Notes under the pieces: model-generated
Database searches by the model: none
What the model saw: only the letters and a program-made list of their open reading frames with translations
Told to the model about the DNA's origin: nothing
Translations under genes and position numbers: made by a program
DNA from: Isoetes taiwanensis
Taxonomy: Eukaryota; Streptophyta; Lycopodiopsida; Isoetales; Isoetaceae
Length of the DNA: 64,000 nucleotides
Direction: 5' to 3'
Assembly: GCA_021234155.1 (NCBI GenBank)
Contig: JAJEKV010000063.1
Span: forward strand, 1,208,947-1,272,946
Shown here: positions 10,365-21,890 of the stretch, one piece after another
How positions within the stretch are numbered: the stretch's first letter is position 1
Layout: every line of letters starts with the position of its first letter

Positions 10365-13340
10365 TTATTTTTCCACCAGCATCCCCAAGGATATGATAGC
10401 CTTATTCCTTACATCCTGAGGTATTGTAACTCTCGTTGTTTTACTTGGAATAGTTTTTGGAGTCCACGAGTACAATACGGTTTCAATGTCTAGCCAAAGA
10501 TCATGATCACTAGGATTTCTCCTCCACCTCTTTGTCCAACAATCTGAATATCTTTCTTTATCGGTGACATTACTCAACTGATGTACTGGACACCACCATT
10601 CCACACGCACGTTATTGAAGTTAACATCACCTTCTTCTTTGCAAATATCCGAGATAGTGTATCCCAGCCACACTGGATAGGTATCTAGATCTGCTGGTTT
10701 TACTACTACAAATTCGTGGCACTCCACGTCAGTAGAAGGTTCATAACAATCCATGCTAGATATTTTGGCCTATCCTTCTTAGGACCAACATAGTCTTTAT
10801 CAGATTGAGGAGGAGCATATGCCCTAACAATGCTACTAATGGTACCATCATCTTCGTCAGCACCAGCTAATGTTTTCCACCTACTTTTAGGGAACCACCC
10901 TTCTTTCAGCTCTTCTGAGGATGTGTCTACCTCATCCAACAAGTTGATCACCTTCTTCCAATAATCTATCAATGCACGATTAGTCTCATCTGAATTAGTT
11001 TGCCAATGCTTGATGTAGTCATTGATGCCATCCTTAGTCAATCCCAATTGCTTCACTTCTTCAGTTGGTTTTAGAGCTTTTTGGTTGACCAGGAGGTATC
11101 ATAGGCTTGCCATTTGCATCCCTGTGCCAAATTTCTGCCCCACCTCTCCACTTCTCCTCTGAAGGCCTCATTTTCCATTGCATGATTGGAATCCCTTCTC
11201 TCACCCAAAAAGTGAATTAAAGAGGTCTAGAATGACCTTCCATGTCGAGAGCATAACCATCTACAAAATTCTTCCAATCAGGCACTTCTTCTATGAGAGA
11301 TCCTATAGGAGATGGATTTGTACATCCATGAAATATTTCCAATAGCCTGGGAAAGTTAGTAACTGCCTGCTGTCTCAATACATGACTATATTTTCCAAAC
11401 AATGCGTCCACATCCTCATGAGCATGTCCGAGCATTAGGAACCCCAAATTGACTCTTTCAAAAATACCCACAACTGTTAAGTAAGATAGGAAAGAAAACA
11501 TCCACCTGTTCTTATTTTGACCAGCACAATTATCTAGTTGCAAGAAGAGCTTTCTGGGCAGATCTCGAGGTTTAGCACGAGATGTTGAAGCTCCAACATG
11601 TTCATTAGGTCCATGCCTCCTAAACCTTGCCTTGCTAAACTTTTCAATACTATTAGGGGTTCCATCCAACAATGCACTATGTAGTGCCTGGCTAGCTGTA
11701 GGATCCTGGAGGTGACCATTGTAACCATTCTCATAGTTTCTTAAACACCTCATGGTACTCCCAATGTGAAAATCTGGACCATCACTCCACAACTCTAAAC
11801 TGAAATGGTCATAGTAGGTCTGAGACTGCCCATGCAATATTGCCCCAGTCATTGAAATCTACAAAGGGTATGATCTTCCACGTGACTTAGGAATATACTT
11901 GAATTGTGGAAGACAAGTCTTCTGTTGGTCCATTTTATCATGTATAATACATAGATAGTTATTAGGTTCCATTGCAGATAAGGTCCTCTACATCCAATAA
12001 GTTGATCTACATGATAGTTGATCTGTCATATGGTCCTTCATATGTTCCCTTATCTTTGCCCTTAGACTTGGTTGCACAGTCTTATCTAGTGTCTCCTTCA
12101 GCTTAGCACATAAATTGCACTTTGCAAAGTTGTTTGAAGTTGCTATGGTCACATGCTTGAAATGCTTATTCCATAGCCTACTAAAACTGAAATTTTGGGA
12201 TATAGAGGCCACTCCAAGTTCCCGAAGCAATGCATTTATTTCCTCTAATATGCTCTTCTGGATACAATGGGATGGCAATCTCTTTTCAACAATAACTCTA
12301 CCCTGTTCATCCTTCTTACTCTTATATGGCACGTTTTCTGCATTGAAATCCACATATCTTTCAAATATTTTCTTTGCAGCTATAGTTCTTGAGGTAGGCC
12401 TTACCAGGCCAGTGTTCCCGTGCAATGCAATTTTACTACCATTTTCATGTCTCTTTTGCCAGTTGTGCCAAGAAGAGGTTGGAATTCCATGTATAGCCAT
12501 CCATGCTTTTGAACATATCCACTTTCCGTTCAATGGGAATCTTTTCTTCTTTGATCTTTCATCCTGAATTGCATAGCCAAATACGGTGTACATGAAATTC
12601 CTCCTGCTATCACACTTATGTTCCTGATATGTAGCTCTTGCTCCCACCATCTCATCTATTGTGAACATTCTAATACAAGAGGCCCAACAACATTCACTTC
12701 CTCTAACCTTCATCAGGGCTTCAGGAGAACAATCATAATCCGACTTGCATCTTTTGGTGGGATAATGTTTGAAAGTTGGAAGTGGCCTCTTGCTACACTG
12801 TGTGAACATTATTGACAATAGTTTTGCATCTATAGGAAACATGTAGTTCCCCTCCAGTTGAATACTGTCCCTAGGCCATGCAACAATAGTTGGAACCTCT
12901 AGTTGCTTCACACAAGCAAGGCATTCTTGTTTGCCTGAACCCTTTTCCTTCCAATTGTCATATAATTTTGAGATTGCCACACCTAACCTGTCCTCCCCTA
13001 ATCTTTCATCATTGACTGCATTGATAGGATGTGTTAGAACAATAATCCCTTCTCCTACTGCCTCTCTGTTGCATGCATGTAGGATCTTGACCTTTCTGTT
13101 TTTCCAATCAACCCGAGTATAAAGTACAATTTTCTTTCCTTTGCCATCATCCTTTTCATTTGTGGTCTTTTCCTTTCCTTTGCCATCATCAACATTATTT
13201 GGAGTCTTTTCCTTTCGTTTGCCATCATCAACATCATTTGAGGTATTTTCCTTTCCTTGGGCATCATCTTCATTATTTGGGGATTTTTTCTTGCCTTGAT
13301 CAGCATCATTGGGGGCTTTTTTTTAGCATTTTGCATGCCA
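10365..13340 (-). pseudogene. Decayed DUF7869-type (transposase-like) gene
   Basis: Fragments on the minus strand align end to end into one protein of about 950 residues. The N-terminal part has K/D-rich repeats (13330-13110). Next comes a cysteine-containing region (ECLACV, ECCWAS, CNLCAKLK) with a helix-turn-helix-like middle. The core is LQLDNCAGQNKNR followed about 40 residues later by LGHAHEDVDALFG, the hallmark of proteins I recall as DUF7869. A C-terminal stretch has FVVVKPADLDTYPVWLGY and VRVEWWCPV, like a BAH-type fold. Lesions: TAG at 11988 and 11859, TAA at 11217, and frame changes near 13320, 11075 and 10750. The acidic residues in the core look like an RNase H-fold nuclease, so a transposase role is my inference. 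No terminal repeats were found. Confidence 0.7.
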
Positions 13341-13344
13341 TTGA

Positions 13345-14140
13345 CCTAAAATGCATAAAAACATAAAGTAAGCTAGCATATCCAAATAACATCTCCCTAA
13401 CGTGTTCTTAAATGAAAGCCTCATATGTCTTATTCTATTTGATCATTCTATTTATATAATGGGATTGCCCAAGTTATTTTCCTCAACATCATATATAAAT
13501 AAAACCCTCTAACTTATAACCTTCTAACTTTTAACCTATAATAACCTTAGAAACAACTTTTAAGGTTATTATAGGTTAGACCTATAATAACCTTAAAAGT
13601 TGTAACATTAGAAACAACTTTTAAGATTATTATAGGTTAGCAGTTTTAAGGTTAAGAAGTTTATTATAGGTTATTATAGGTTAGAAGTTTTAAGGTTAGA
13701 AGGTTATTGTATGTTAAAAGTTTTAAGGTTAGAAGTTCTAATTCATAAACTTTTAAACTTATAACCTTAACTATGTATTTATAACCTTAACTATTAACTT
13801 ATAACCTTAACTTCTAAATTCTAATTAACCTTAACTTCTAAATTCTAAGTATAACCTTAACTTCTAAATTCTAATTTATAAACTTTTAAACTTATAACTT
13901 AACTATTAACTTATAACCTTAACTATTAACCCTTCTAACTTTAAAACTATTAACCCTTGTAATAAACTTTTAAACTCGCGAAGTCCTTAAAACTATTAAC
14001 CCTTGTAATAAATTTTCGCGGCAGTTATTATGGCGCGGTACGAATTTTTAAAGGCAGTTATTATTTCCAGTTAACATTCCTTTTCGAAGTTTTCTCTCTC
14101 ACTTTCGAAGTTTTCTATTTCGAACTTGCGCTTCTGCATT
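13345..14140. repeat. AT-rich tract of TAACCTTA-type repeats
   Basis: From about 13500 to 13990 the sequence is built of permuted words such as TTATAACCTTAACT, CTAACTT and TTTTAAGGTTA in both orientations, giving many weak inverted and direct repeats. No coding signal. Towards 14000-14060 GC-rich words (CGCGGCAG, GGCGCGG) appear. Confidence 0.6.
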
Positions 14141-14144
14141 CGAG

Positions 14145-15176
14145 GCTTTTCGGCTTCCAATTTCTCTGCATTCTAGGCTTTCTCGGCTTCTATCTGCTTC
14201 TATCTGCTTTCAATCTGCTTCAAACTCGGCTATCTGCTTTTCGGCTATTGCAATCTAGGCAATCTCGGCTTCTCGACTTCTCCTCTGCTATTCCAAATTC
14301 TCGGCTTCTTCTCGGCTTATATTGTAATTCTTGGCTGTTTTCTGAAGAAATTGGCTATTGTTTTCGGCTTTAGGTTTCAGATCAAAGGTTTCGGCTCAAA
14401 TCTCGGGTACAGAAGACAAATAGGTTGGTATTTTCCTAGCTTTCACTTAAAGTCTGCTATTTTGTTCTTATTTTTATTCTGGTATTTGTAAGAACACATA
14501 TTTTTTCTTCTAGTTCTCCTATTCATTTCTCTATCTGCTCTTATTCTGCTCTATCTGTTTTTATATCTGCACTATCTGCTCTTATTCTTATTAAATAATG
14601 TGTATTATATATCTGCTCTATCTGTTCTTATTCTATCTGTTTTGTTCTTATTCTATCTGCTCATATTCTATTCATATCTCTTATTCTTATTTCTTTTCTA
14701 GGTATTCTTTTGTTTAGAACAGATACAATTAGAAAATGAACTAAATAATGTGTATTATATATCTGCTCTATCTGCTCTTATTCTATCTGCTCTATCTTCT
14801 CTATGAGCTCTTATTCTGCTCTATCTGCTCTTAGATTTACTCGGTCTGCTCTTATTCTTATTAAATTAATGTGTATTATATATCTGTTCTATCTGCTCTA
14901 TATGTTCTTATTCTATCTGCTCTGTTCTTATTCTATCTGCTCATATTCTATTCCCCTGGCTTCATATTCTATTTCACTGGCTCTTATTCTATTCTACTGC
15001 CTTCATATTCTGTTTCACTGGCTTTATATTCTGCTATTTCGTATCTGCTATTTATTTTGCATTCTGCTCTTACTCCATTTCATATATCTATTCATTTTCA
15101 CTGGCTTCTAGTAATTCTGCTTTGCTCTCTGCTTGTAAGTAAACATGTTTTTTTTTATGCATATTTCTTTTCTACA
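14145..15176. repeat. Pyrimidine-rich tract with repeated TATCTGCTCTTATTCT words
   Basis: About 1 kb dominated by C and T. A segment containing TAAATAATGTGTATTATATA followed by TCTGCTCTATCTG recurs at about 14594, 14742 and 14864, so local tandem duplication has occurred. A GT-like donor near 14421 and TTTTCTACAG at about 15168-15177 would let the tract be an intron (inference). Open frames here are repeat artefacts. Confidence 0.5.
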
Positions 15177-15492
15177 GAATGATATGTTAGAATGGGCGAA
15201 ATCGCGCTTGGCGCATTTCTAGTTTGGCTTTCTATTTCCCACTAGGTTTATCAAATCGCGCCAGGCGCGTTTCTAGTTTGGCCTTTCTATTTCATACTAC
15301 TTTTTACAAATCGCGCCAGGCGTGTGTGAAGTAGATCTTTGAAAAAAAACACTATAGAAAACGCGGCGCGTTTTGAACTATTTTGAATCTTTAGAATTAT
15401 TTTCTGGGGAGAGGAATATCATTTGCTAATTAGTTAATTTCTCTCGTTCTAGTGCATTATACATAGCTGCTTCTAGTTCTACTATACTTCCT

Positions 15493-15834
15493 TTGGACGA
15501 CAATCAACGCTGGACCCTATACAAGATACTACTTAATTGTGCTGTTCAAAACCTACGAAGAGAGTTGGACAAGCCATATGGCAGTCTGTATCAGGGGCCA
15601 TGGGAATGCTACCATCGCATCACAGGATTTATGCGGCTCCTCATGCTCTTAGTAAGGCTCATGCCAACAAATAAATATGAGGCTATGATTAGGAAGGCCA
15701 GAGATCGACAGGACACTCTGATTTGGAGACTCGACATTCCCAATGAGTGGGAGGATGATATCATATCAGAGTGGTACAGGTGGGACTGGACTCGGTATGT
15801 AGCCGATGAAGTGGGCCTATGTGACATTTTGTAG
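15493..15834 (+). CDS. Hypothetical protein exon, at least 113 codons
   Basis: The frame is open from about 15430 to the TAG at 15832 and starts with no ATG, so this is probably a last exon whose upstream exon I cannot place. It is rich in W, R and D (WRLDIPNEWEDD, WYRWDWTRYV). I do not recognise the family. It is bracketed by palindromes of the 15198-22910 array (four upstream, two downstream), as is the larger gene that follows, so the two may belong to the same unit. Confidence 0.45.
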   Translation: MDDNQRWTLYKILLNCAVQNLRRELDKPYGSLYQGPWECYHRITGFMRLLMLLVRLMPTNKYEAMIRKARDRQDTLIWRLDIPNEWEDDIISEWYRWDWTRYVADEVGLCDIL

Positions 15835-16021
15835 AGATATGTACAGCCTCCTATGTTAGTTTAGAAAGAACTCGCGCCTGACGCATTTCCACAGAAGAAG
15901 AAATGTACATATATTTTTTGAATATGAATACAAACTCGCGCCTGGCGCAATTTTGCAGATTATACTTTTATGTCACGCTAATTTTATTATGTTTTTTTAT
16001 ACGCAATGTCGAAAACATTGA

Positions 16022-16131
16022 AATCCTTTGATGCCCTCCAGCCAGTATGACCAACCCCAAGAAACTACACATTTTGATTAATGTGTGGTTTCATGGGGTT
16101 GATAAGACTGGCTAAAGAACATCAAAGAATA
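16022..16131 (+). ncRNA. Hairpin with about 45-nt arms (microRNA-like or small foldback)
   Basis: The arm at about 16022-16073 (containing CTTTGATG, GCCAG, CCAACCCC and AACTACACAT) is complementary to about 16078-16131 (ATGTGTGGTT, GGGGTTG, CTGGC, CATCAAAG) with scattered mismatches and a very short loop. Length and mismatch pattern resemble a plant microRNA precursor, but a MITE remnant would look the same. Confidence 0.4.
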
Positions 16132-16507
16132 TGTTATGATATATTCATATTTTTTTTGAGTATCCTCATATACATATCTTTTTCAGACGTTCTTTTGGCC
16201 ATGCTACAAATGTGCCCAACTGTATCGCCACCGGGATGTCTTTGTGGAAGAGCCTCATCTTCATAATTGCAATTTATAATGGAAATCTTACAGAAACTGT
16301 TTCCAAGAGGAACAACATGACACATAGAACTTGGATTCAGATCTTCAACTTTATATAATCATACTCGGCGCTTCAAGTTAGCTGTTAAAAGATAGCATTC
16401 TTCTCCGACACTGATAAACAACCAGAATGCTAGAATTGGCATTGGGAAAAAAGGAGGACGAAGGTGTGCATATTCGGAATGGAATGACACTCACCTTAGT
16501 TCAGCAG

Positions 16508-16690
16508 ACATCGATTGATCTTGGGTCGATTGATCTTGGGCGCTCTGATCTTGGGTCGATTGATCTTAGGTCGATTGATCTTGGGTCGATTGATCTTGGG
16601 CGCTCTGAGAGTAGGTCGATTGATCTTGGGCGCTCTAGACGAGTCGATTGATCTTGGACAGGTCAATTGAAGGCGCTCTGAGAGTAGGTG
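16508..16690 (+). repeat. 15-bp minisatellite (TCGATTGATCTTGGG)
   Basis: About nine head-to-tail copies of TCGATTGATCTTGGG or variants, with interspersed GCGCTCTGA blocks. The long open frames on both strands here (SIDLG repeats) follow from the 15-bp period and are not taken as genes. Confidence 0.8.
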
Positions 16691-16894
16691 GCCGATTAGG
16701 TGGTAGTAGATTGCCACATATGCGTTTCTTGAAAATAAGAATTAATTGTTTTCTTGAAATTGCACTAAAAAGAAAAACACATTTTAAAATTTGTAAATGA
16801 GCGGGACGGGCGGTTAATTCAGGCGGTATAATTTCAAAATGACGTGAATTCAAATTTACGGTTCTAAATCTGACGGCTTAGATTATCAACACAT

Positions 16895-16905
16895 ACATAT
16901 AAGTT
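16895..16905 (+). promoter_or_regulatory. Possible TATA element of the 16949 gene
   Basis: ACATATAAGTT lies about 45-50 bases before the ATG at 16949. The spacing is short but possible for a plant promoter. Weak evidence only. Confidence 0.25.
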
Positions 16906-17240
16906 TAAACCAAAACCCCAGTCTCATATTATCCGCACTTGCAGTTCTATGGCGTCTAGAGGATCTGGCAGCCGCGGCCGAGGCGCGGGTAGAGGTGGGA
17001 GACATGCCAAAGCACAAATCCAAAGCCTGGAACTTGCTGAACAAGCAGAAAGCACAAATCCAGCAAGCGCCTCAGGTATTAATCAGTGTTTTTGTTCTAT
17101 ATTTTATTTCTGTGTCCTTTGTTAGGTTTTGAGGATGTTTTTCTTTAATAGTAGAGGTATTATCTTATAAGAAGCATATGTCCTCTAATACTTGAGTTCA
17201 TATGTCCCAAAATGTATGCAATTAAATGCTTAATATTATG

Positions 17241-17243
<3 letters not shown>

Positions 17244-17324
<81 letters not shown>
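17244..17324 (+). repeat. (AT)n then (TG)n microsatellite in intron 1
   Basis: About 36 AT units (17244-17315) run into a short TG tract. It lies inside the first intron of the 16949 gene. Confidence 0.95.
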
Positions 17325-17325
<1 letters not shown>

Positions 17326-17403
17326 TCATGTTGTGTTTTCTTTTAATGCTGTATGCGCTATTTCAAGCTTGTATACTTAGCTGAACAGTATTCAATAGTT
17401 AGT

Positions 17404-17760
17404 TGTGCTTTTTATAGTTAGTTGTGTCCTGAGATGAAGATTCAACTCTTTAAGTTGTGCTTTTTATAGTTAGTTGTGTCCTGAGCATTTTGATTCGGAC
17501 AAAACGCCACTGACGCAGTTTAATAAGGCATTACATTAGTTTCTTTATCTTGAGATGAAGATTCAACTCTTTTAGTTGTGCTTTTTATAGTTAGTTGTGT
17601 CCTGAGCATTTTGATTCGGACAAAACGTCCCTGGCGCAGTTTAATAAGTCATGACATTAGTTTCTTTATCTTTAAGGTCATTCTAAAGCGCGCCAAGTGC
17701 GTATTTGTTGCATTTTGATTCGGACAAAACGCGCCTGGCGCAGTTTCATTAAGTCATTAC
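17404..17760 (+). repeat. About 120-bp tandem repeat in intron 1, each unit with one palindrome
   Basis: The segment GTGCTTTTTATAGTTAG...CATTTTGATTCGGAC and the palindrome after it recur with a 120-bp step (for example CATTTTGATTCGGAC at about 17486, 17606 and 17711). Duplication of the unit therefore also copied the palindrome. Confidence 0.7.
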
Positions 17761-19080
17761 ATTAGTTTCTTTTCCTTCGAATCTATATTGACGAAACGCC
17801 CCTGGCGCAATTTAATAAATTTATAATCTGTATTCAGTTTCAAATCGCGCCAACCGCATTTTTGTTGCATACGTTTCAAGTTAGCATATAATTTGGCGTC
17901 AAAAGATTAACCCATATGCTATAATTTTACAGGAACACAAAAGACAATCAAAAGGAAAACCAAACACAATGAAATCTCTTCAGCCCAGAAAAAGCAAAGT
18001 ACAGATGAAGATGTTACTGTTACAGACCTGCAGCATGTATTGACGTTAGAAGATACATCTCGAATAATAAAGGCTCAGGTAGAACCTCCATATCCAGAAG
18101 AAGATCTTATAGAGGGGTCGGAATGGTATGTCGAGATCTTCAAAACTGGTGGGAAGACAGACCTTATATTCATGTCTAGGGTAAGAGAGACTGATCAAAT
18201 GAAGAAGCAGGGAATTCTTATCACATGCGAAGTACAGGACGATTCTTCCTGTTCAGTGTTAGTTGAAGTGGGCCAAAAAAATAAGAAGAGCCTAAAGAAG
18301 ATCAATCGATGCAGTTCTAGCTCTTTTAAAGAGACTGCATTAAGATCAGACGACACGGCCGATTCCCTCTTCAAATTTGGCTGGACAGTTGGCGAGCCAT
18401 TGACGCCTAAAAGAATATGCGAAGGGCTTTCAGCTGTTCGACGAGCCATCAGCACGAGGCCCTCGGGCAGTGTCTACTTACAGGTAGTGAAGGATAAGGA
18501 AGAAGCTAGTTCTAAAGGCAGGGACACTACAGAAGTCACAGCAGGCCTTACAAGTGATGATGACAAGGCCAGGCAGTTGGACAAACTGAAAAAATATGCT
18601 GACAAGTATCCACTGGGCCTGAACTTCACCCATCCAGTCCACGTGGATAGGCTTTTCAGGTCCACTAAAGCCATTTATGTCAGCAGAAGGTATGATAAGC
18701 AGCACTCCTTGGAGATAGTGAACAGCATGATCGAAAATCCAGGGCAGGTGCCAATGCCTGCAGATGTAGTGCCTTACGATACCAGAACAAAGAAGGTAAT
18801 CATGTGGAGCAAGCTGGAGGACTTCATCGAGAACCCAGACATACATTTCATGATAATAGATGGCTAGCATTCAATAGAGGCCCAGAAGGTTCTGATCAGG
18901 ACGGCACAGAATACTAGAAATCAATTGTTCTATAAGCTGTATTCTGTCAGAAACTGCCGGTTCCTGAGCGGCACAACAACACCTGCCGAGCTAGCCGAAA
19001 TAAGTGCACTTCTGAATGACATGGGAAAAACATTCGTATACAAAAGGTAATTCTCTTCCCTCATTTTTCGTTTTCGTATT

Positions 19081-19492
19081 TGCAAATTGCGCCTGGCGCG
19101 ATTTCATATTGGAAAGCAAATCGCGTCAGGGGCGATTTGCCTATTCTGAAGAGCAATGGATTCCTAGAATGGTAGCCATTTCTCTTCAAATAAGCAAATC
19201 GCGCCTGGCGTGATTTCATATTAGAATGCAAATCGCGCCACGCGCGACTTGCCTACTCTGAGAAGAAATGGCAATCCTTCAAGAGAGTCGTTTCTCCTCA
19301 GAGTAGGCAAATCGCGTGGCGCGATTTGCATTCTAATATGAAATTGCGCCAGACGCGATTTGCTTATTTGAGGAGAAACGACTACTATTCCAGGAATCCG
19401 TTGCTCTTCAGAAAAGGCAAATCGCGCCTGGCGCGATTTGCTTTCCAATATGAAATCGCGCCAGGCGCAATTTGCCTATTTGAGGAGATACG
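19081..19492. repeat. Very large hairpin (arms about 190 bp) filling intron 2
   Basis: The first half (about 19081-19272) is the reverse complement of the second half (about 19290-19492) with about 90% identity by eye. Each arm holds four of the array palindromes separated by shared spacers (CATATTGGAAAGC, GAAGAGCAATGGATTCC, CATATTAGAATGC). It occupies most of the 500-bp intron 19047-19546. Transcribed, it would fold on itself completely. Confidence 0.85.
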
Positions 19493-21832
19493 GCTATCAT
19501 TGTTTGAATCCACGATTATTGGAACTAACAATGTTTTTTTTTGCAGTCCCTATATAGAGCAACTTCGGCATACTCGAAACCAGTGGATTGACGAATATGG
19601 GAAGCCAATGCCGACCAGACAAGGTCAGTCCAAAAGCGCTGAATTCGAGTTGCTGGAAAGGACACTTTGTCAGACTATAATACAGGACAAAACTAGGAGC
19701 ACCAGATCAGAGAAAAAAAAAAGGAGATGAAAAGGGAGATGCTTCCGAAGTACAAACTGTACCCAAGGATGCCTGCAAGATAGTTTTTTCTTTAGATCCG
19801 GTATGGGAGAAATGGAATGAATTCTGGGATGCCTACGTGGAGAAGAAGTTGCCAGATTCACAAGGCAGATTTCCTCCTGTTGACACATCAATTTTTGATA
19901 TCCATATAATAGAGATGAGGAAGGCCCAGGGATTGGACGATGAAGAACTGATCTCAGTTCTGGACAGGTTAATCAGAAAGGAAATCCTTTACAAGAAAAC
20001 CTCAGCAACAAAGGACAGAGAATCATTTGAAGATGCATGCGACCAACTGAAAAATATTAGAGTGCTCAAGAAGGCAGTTGGGGAGGAATTACAAAGGCTT
20101 ACAGGGGACTGGTCGTTGTCGGAGCTAGGACTCATGCAAAAATACAATGTCTCCAACGACGACCTGAAGAAGTATGTCTTTTGGTCCAAAGACTTTGTCA
20201 GGCAGCAGAAGTTGAAGAACGTTGCAAACCTTAAAGGGATTCACACGAAAGTTGCATCCGACCTGAAAAGAAAAGTCGCGTTGGTGAAGCAGACCCCGGA
20301 GACGGAATCCACGTTCTTTTATCAAGTGTCCACTGGTTTCAAGTGCGCATTGCCAGAAGTGGGTGCAGGTCCCCATGATATCACACTATTCGTGCTTGGT
20401 AGCCGAGGCACCAGATGGTCGCTTGAAGACTATAATACGTTCTTCAACATATGCAGTGGTTGTACGATGGAAATGAATTACACAATTGTCACTATATGTC
20501 CCTCCGACATGTCCTATGCATATGCTCTAACTGCTGCAAATGACTTAAAATGCGTGAAAGTCATTCGACAGGCGATCCTTGTAGATGAAAACAGGGACAG
20601 TGGCTTCAGCACAGCAAGTAAAATTTCTCATGTGCTTATCATTATGATAGCCATGATGGATGATAAGGAATATGAAAGGCTTAAGGGAAAACCAGATGGA
20701 GACAAACTTGCATGGCAGTGCTATCAGCTAGATGAACGCGTCCTGCGAAACGTCTTCTATCTGGAGCAAGAAGATAAGGGGAAGGGTATCAAGGTCGTAG
20801 AAGAGCTAGAGGAAGAAGAGGAAGAAAACCAGGCCGACCCCGTTCTTGTGGAGCACATTAAGTATGAGCTCCTAACGTCACATAAGGGGAAGCTAAACAA
20901 GAACGGGTTCTCTATGGACCTTTCTCATTATCTCATTGAAGCATTTTGCCCATTGGGGACAACTTGCTGGGAGCTTCACGTTGGAGGTTACATTGGTAGG
21001 GAAGCTTTGAAGTTAGCAAGGAAATGCCAGAGCGTCGTCTCCGATGATCGAGCCAAAAAGTTCTTGGACCTCTTCTTTGAAAAAGTACTAGAGGAAGCAC
21101 CTAGGGGACCAATCGGCAGTGCAAAAACCAAAGCTTCTACCTCTAAGGCCGAAATACCTGCAGATTTGGCTAAAGAACGGAGGCTATGAGACAGCTCATG
21201 GTTGGCAACATCATGGATGACAACGAAGAGCGGACAGTGGTCCCAGTACATGTCGACATGCCTCTGAACATCCTTGACGTTGAAAATATAGAACAGGAAG
21301 AAAATAACAAGGATGACGATAATAACAAAGATGATGATGAAGGAGATTCCAAATCTGAAAGCTCTAGCCAGGTTAGCGTAAAGAGTAATGAACTATCAGG
21401 CATAGTTCAAACTGTACAGATCTTAACTGATGTGGTTGGTGCTTCTAGCAGACCAGAGACAACTCAGAATAAGGATGCAACAGAAGAAGACACCACGGGG
21501 ATTGATGAAGAAGAAAGGTATTGTGACAATGTTCGTTTTCTTATGATATCCATGCATTTTACAAACGACAAGCATATAGAAATCGCGTCTGGCGCGATTT
21601 AGAGTTTCCTTGACTTTCATATTTTTAGATTTTCTTGACTTTCATCATTACTGAAATCGCGCCTGGCGTGTTTCCTTATTCCATTTCTTTCATCTTATAC
21701 GTTATTGTTTGCGTTACAGACATGATTCGGCTTCCCCAAAAGTACTGATCTTTGATTTGAATGGTGTGCTATGTAGAACGTTACCTAAAGCAACGTTTGA
21801 TAAGTCATGGTATGCGCAACAACCATTTGAGA

Positions 21833-21890
21833 CGCGCCCTTATCTGTAGGAGATGTTTACCCGCGCCCTTATCTGAAGGAGATGTTGGAC
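21833..21890 (+). repeat. 29-bp tandem duplication in the phosphatase-like exon
   Basis: CGCGCCCTTATCTG plus the following 15 bases is repeated head to tail at 21833 and 21862. The step of 29 shifts the frame, and copy 1 also has a TAG (21847-21849) where copy 2 has AAG. It is the clearest disabling lesion in the 16949-22343 gene. Confidence 0.9.

Noticed and set aside
13500-13990. Telomere-like repeat
   Set aside because: The TAACCTTA words are irregular, in both orientations, and do not match the plant TTTAGGG repeat.
16427-16717. SIDLG repeat protein, possibly secreted or structural
   Set aside because: The 15-bp minisatellite explains open frames on both strands; no start context or domain.
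19221-19448. 75-aa frame on the minus strand
   Set aside because: It lies in the intron hairpin and results from the repeated palindromes.
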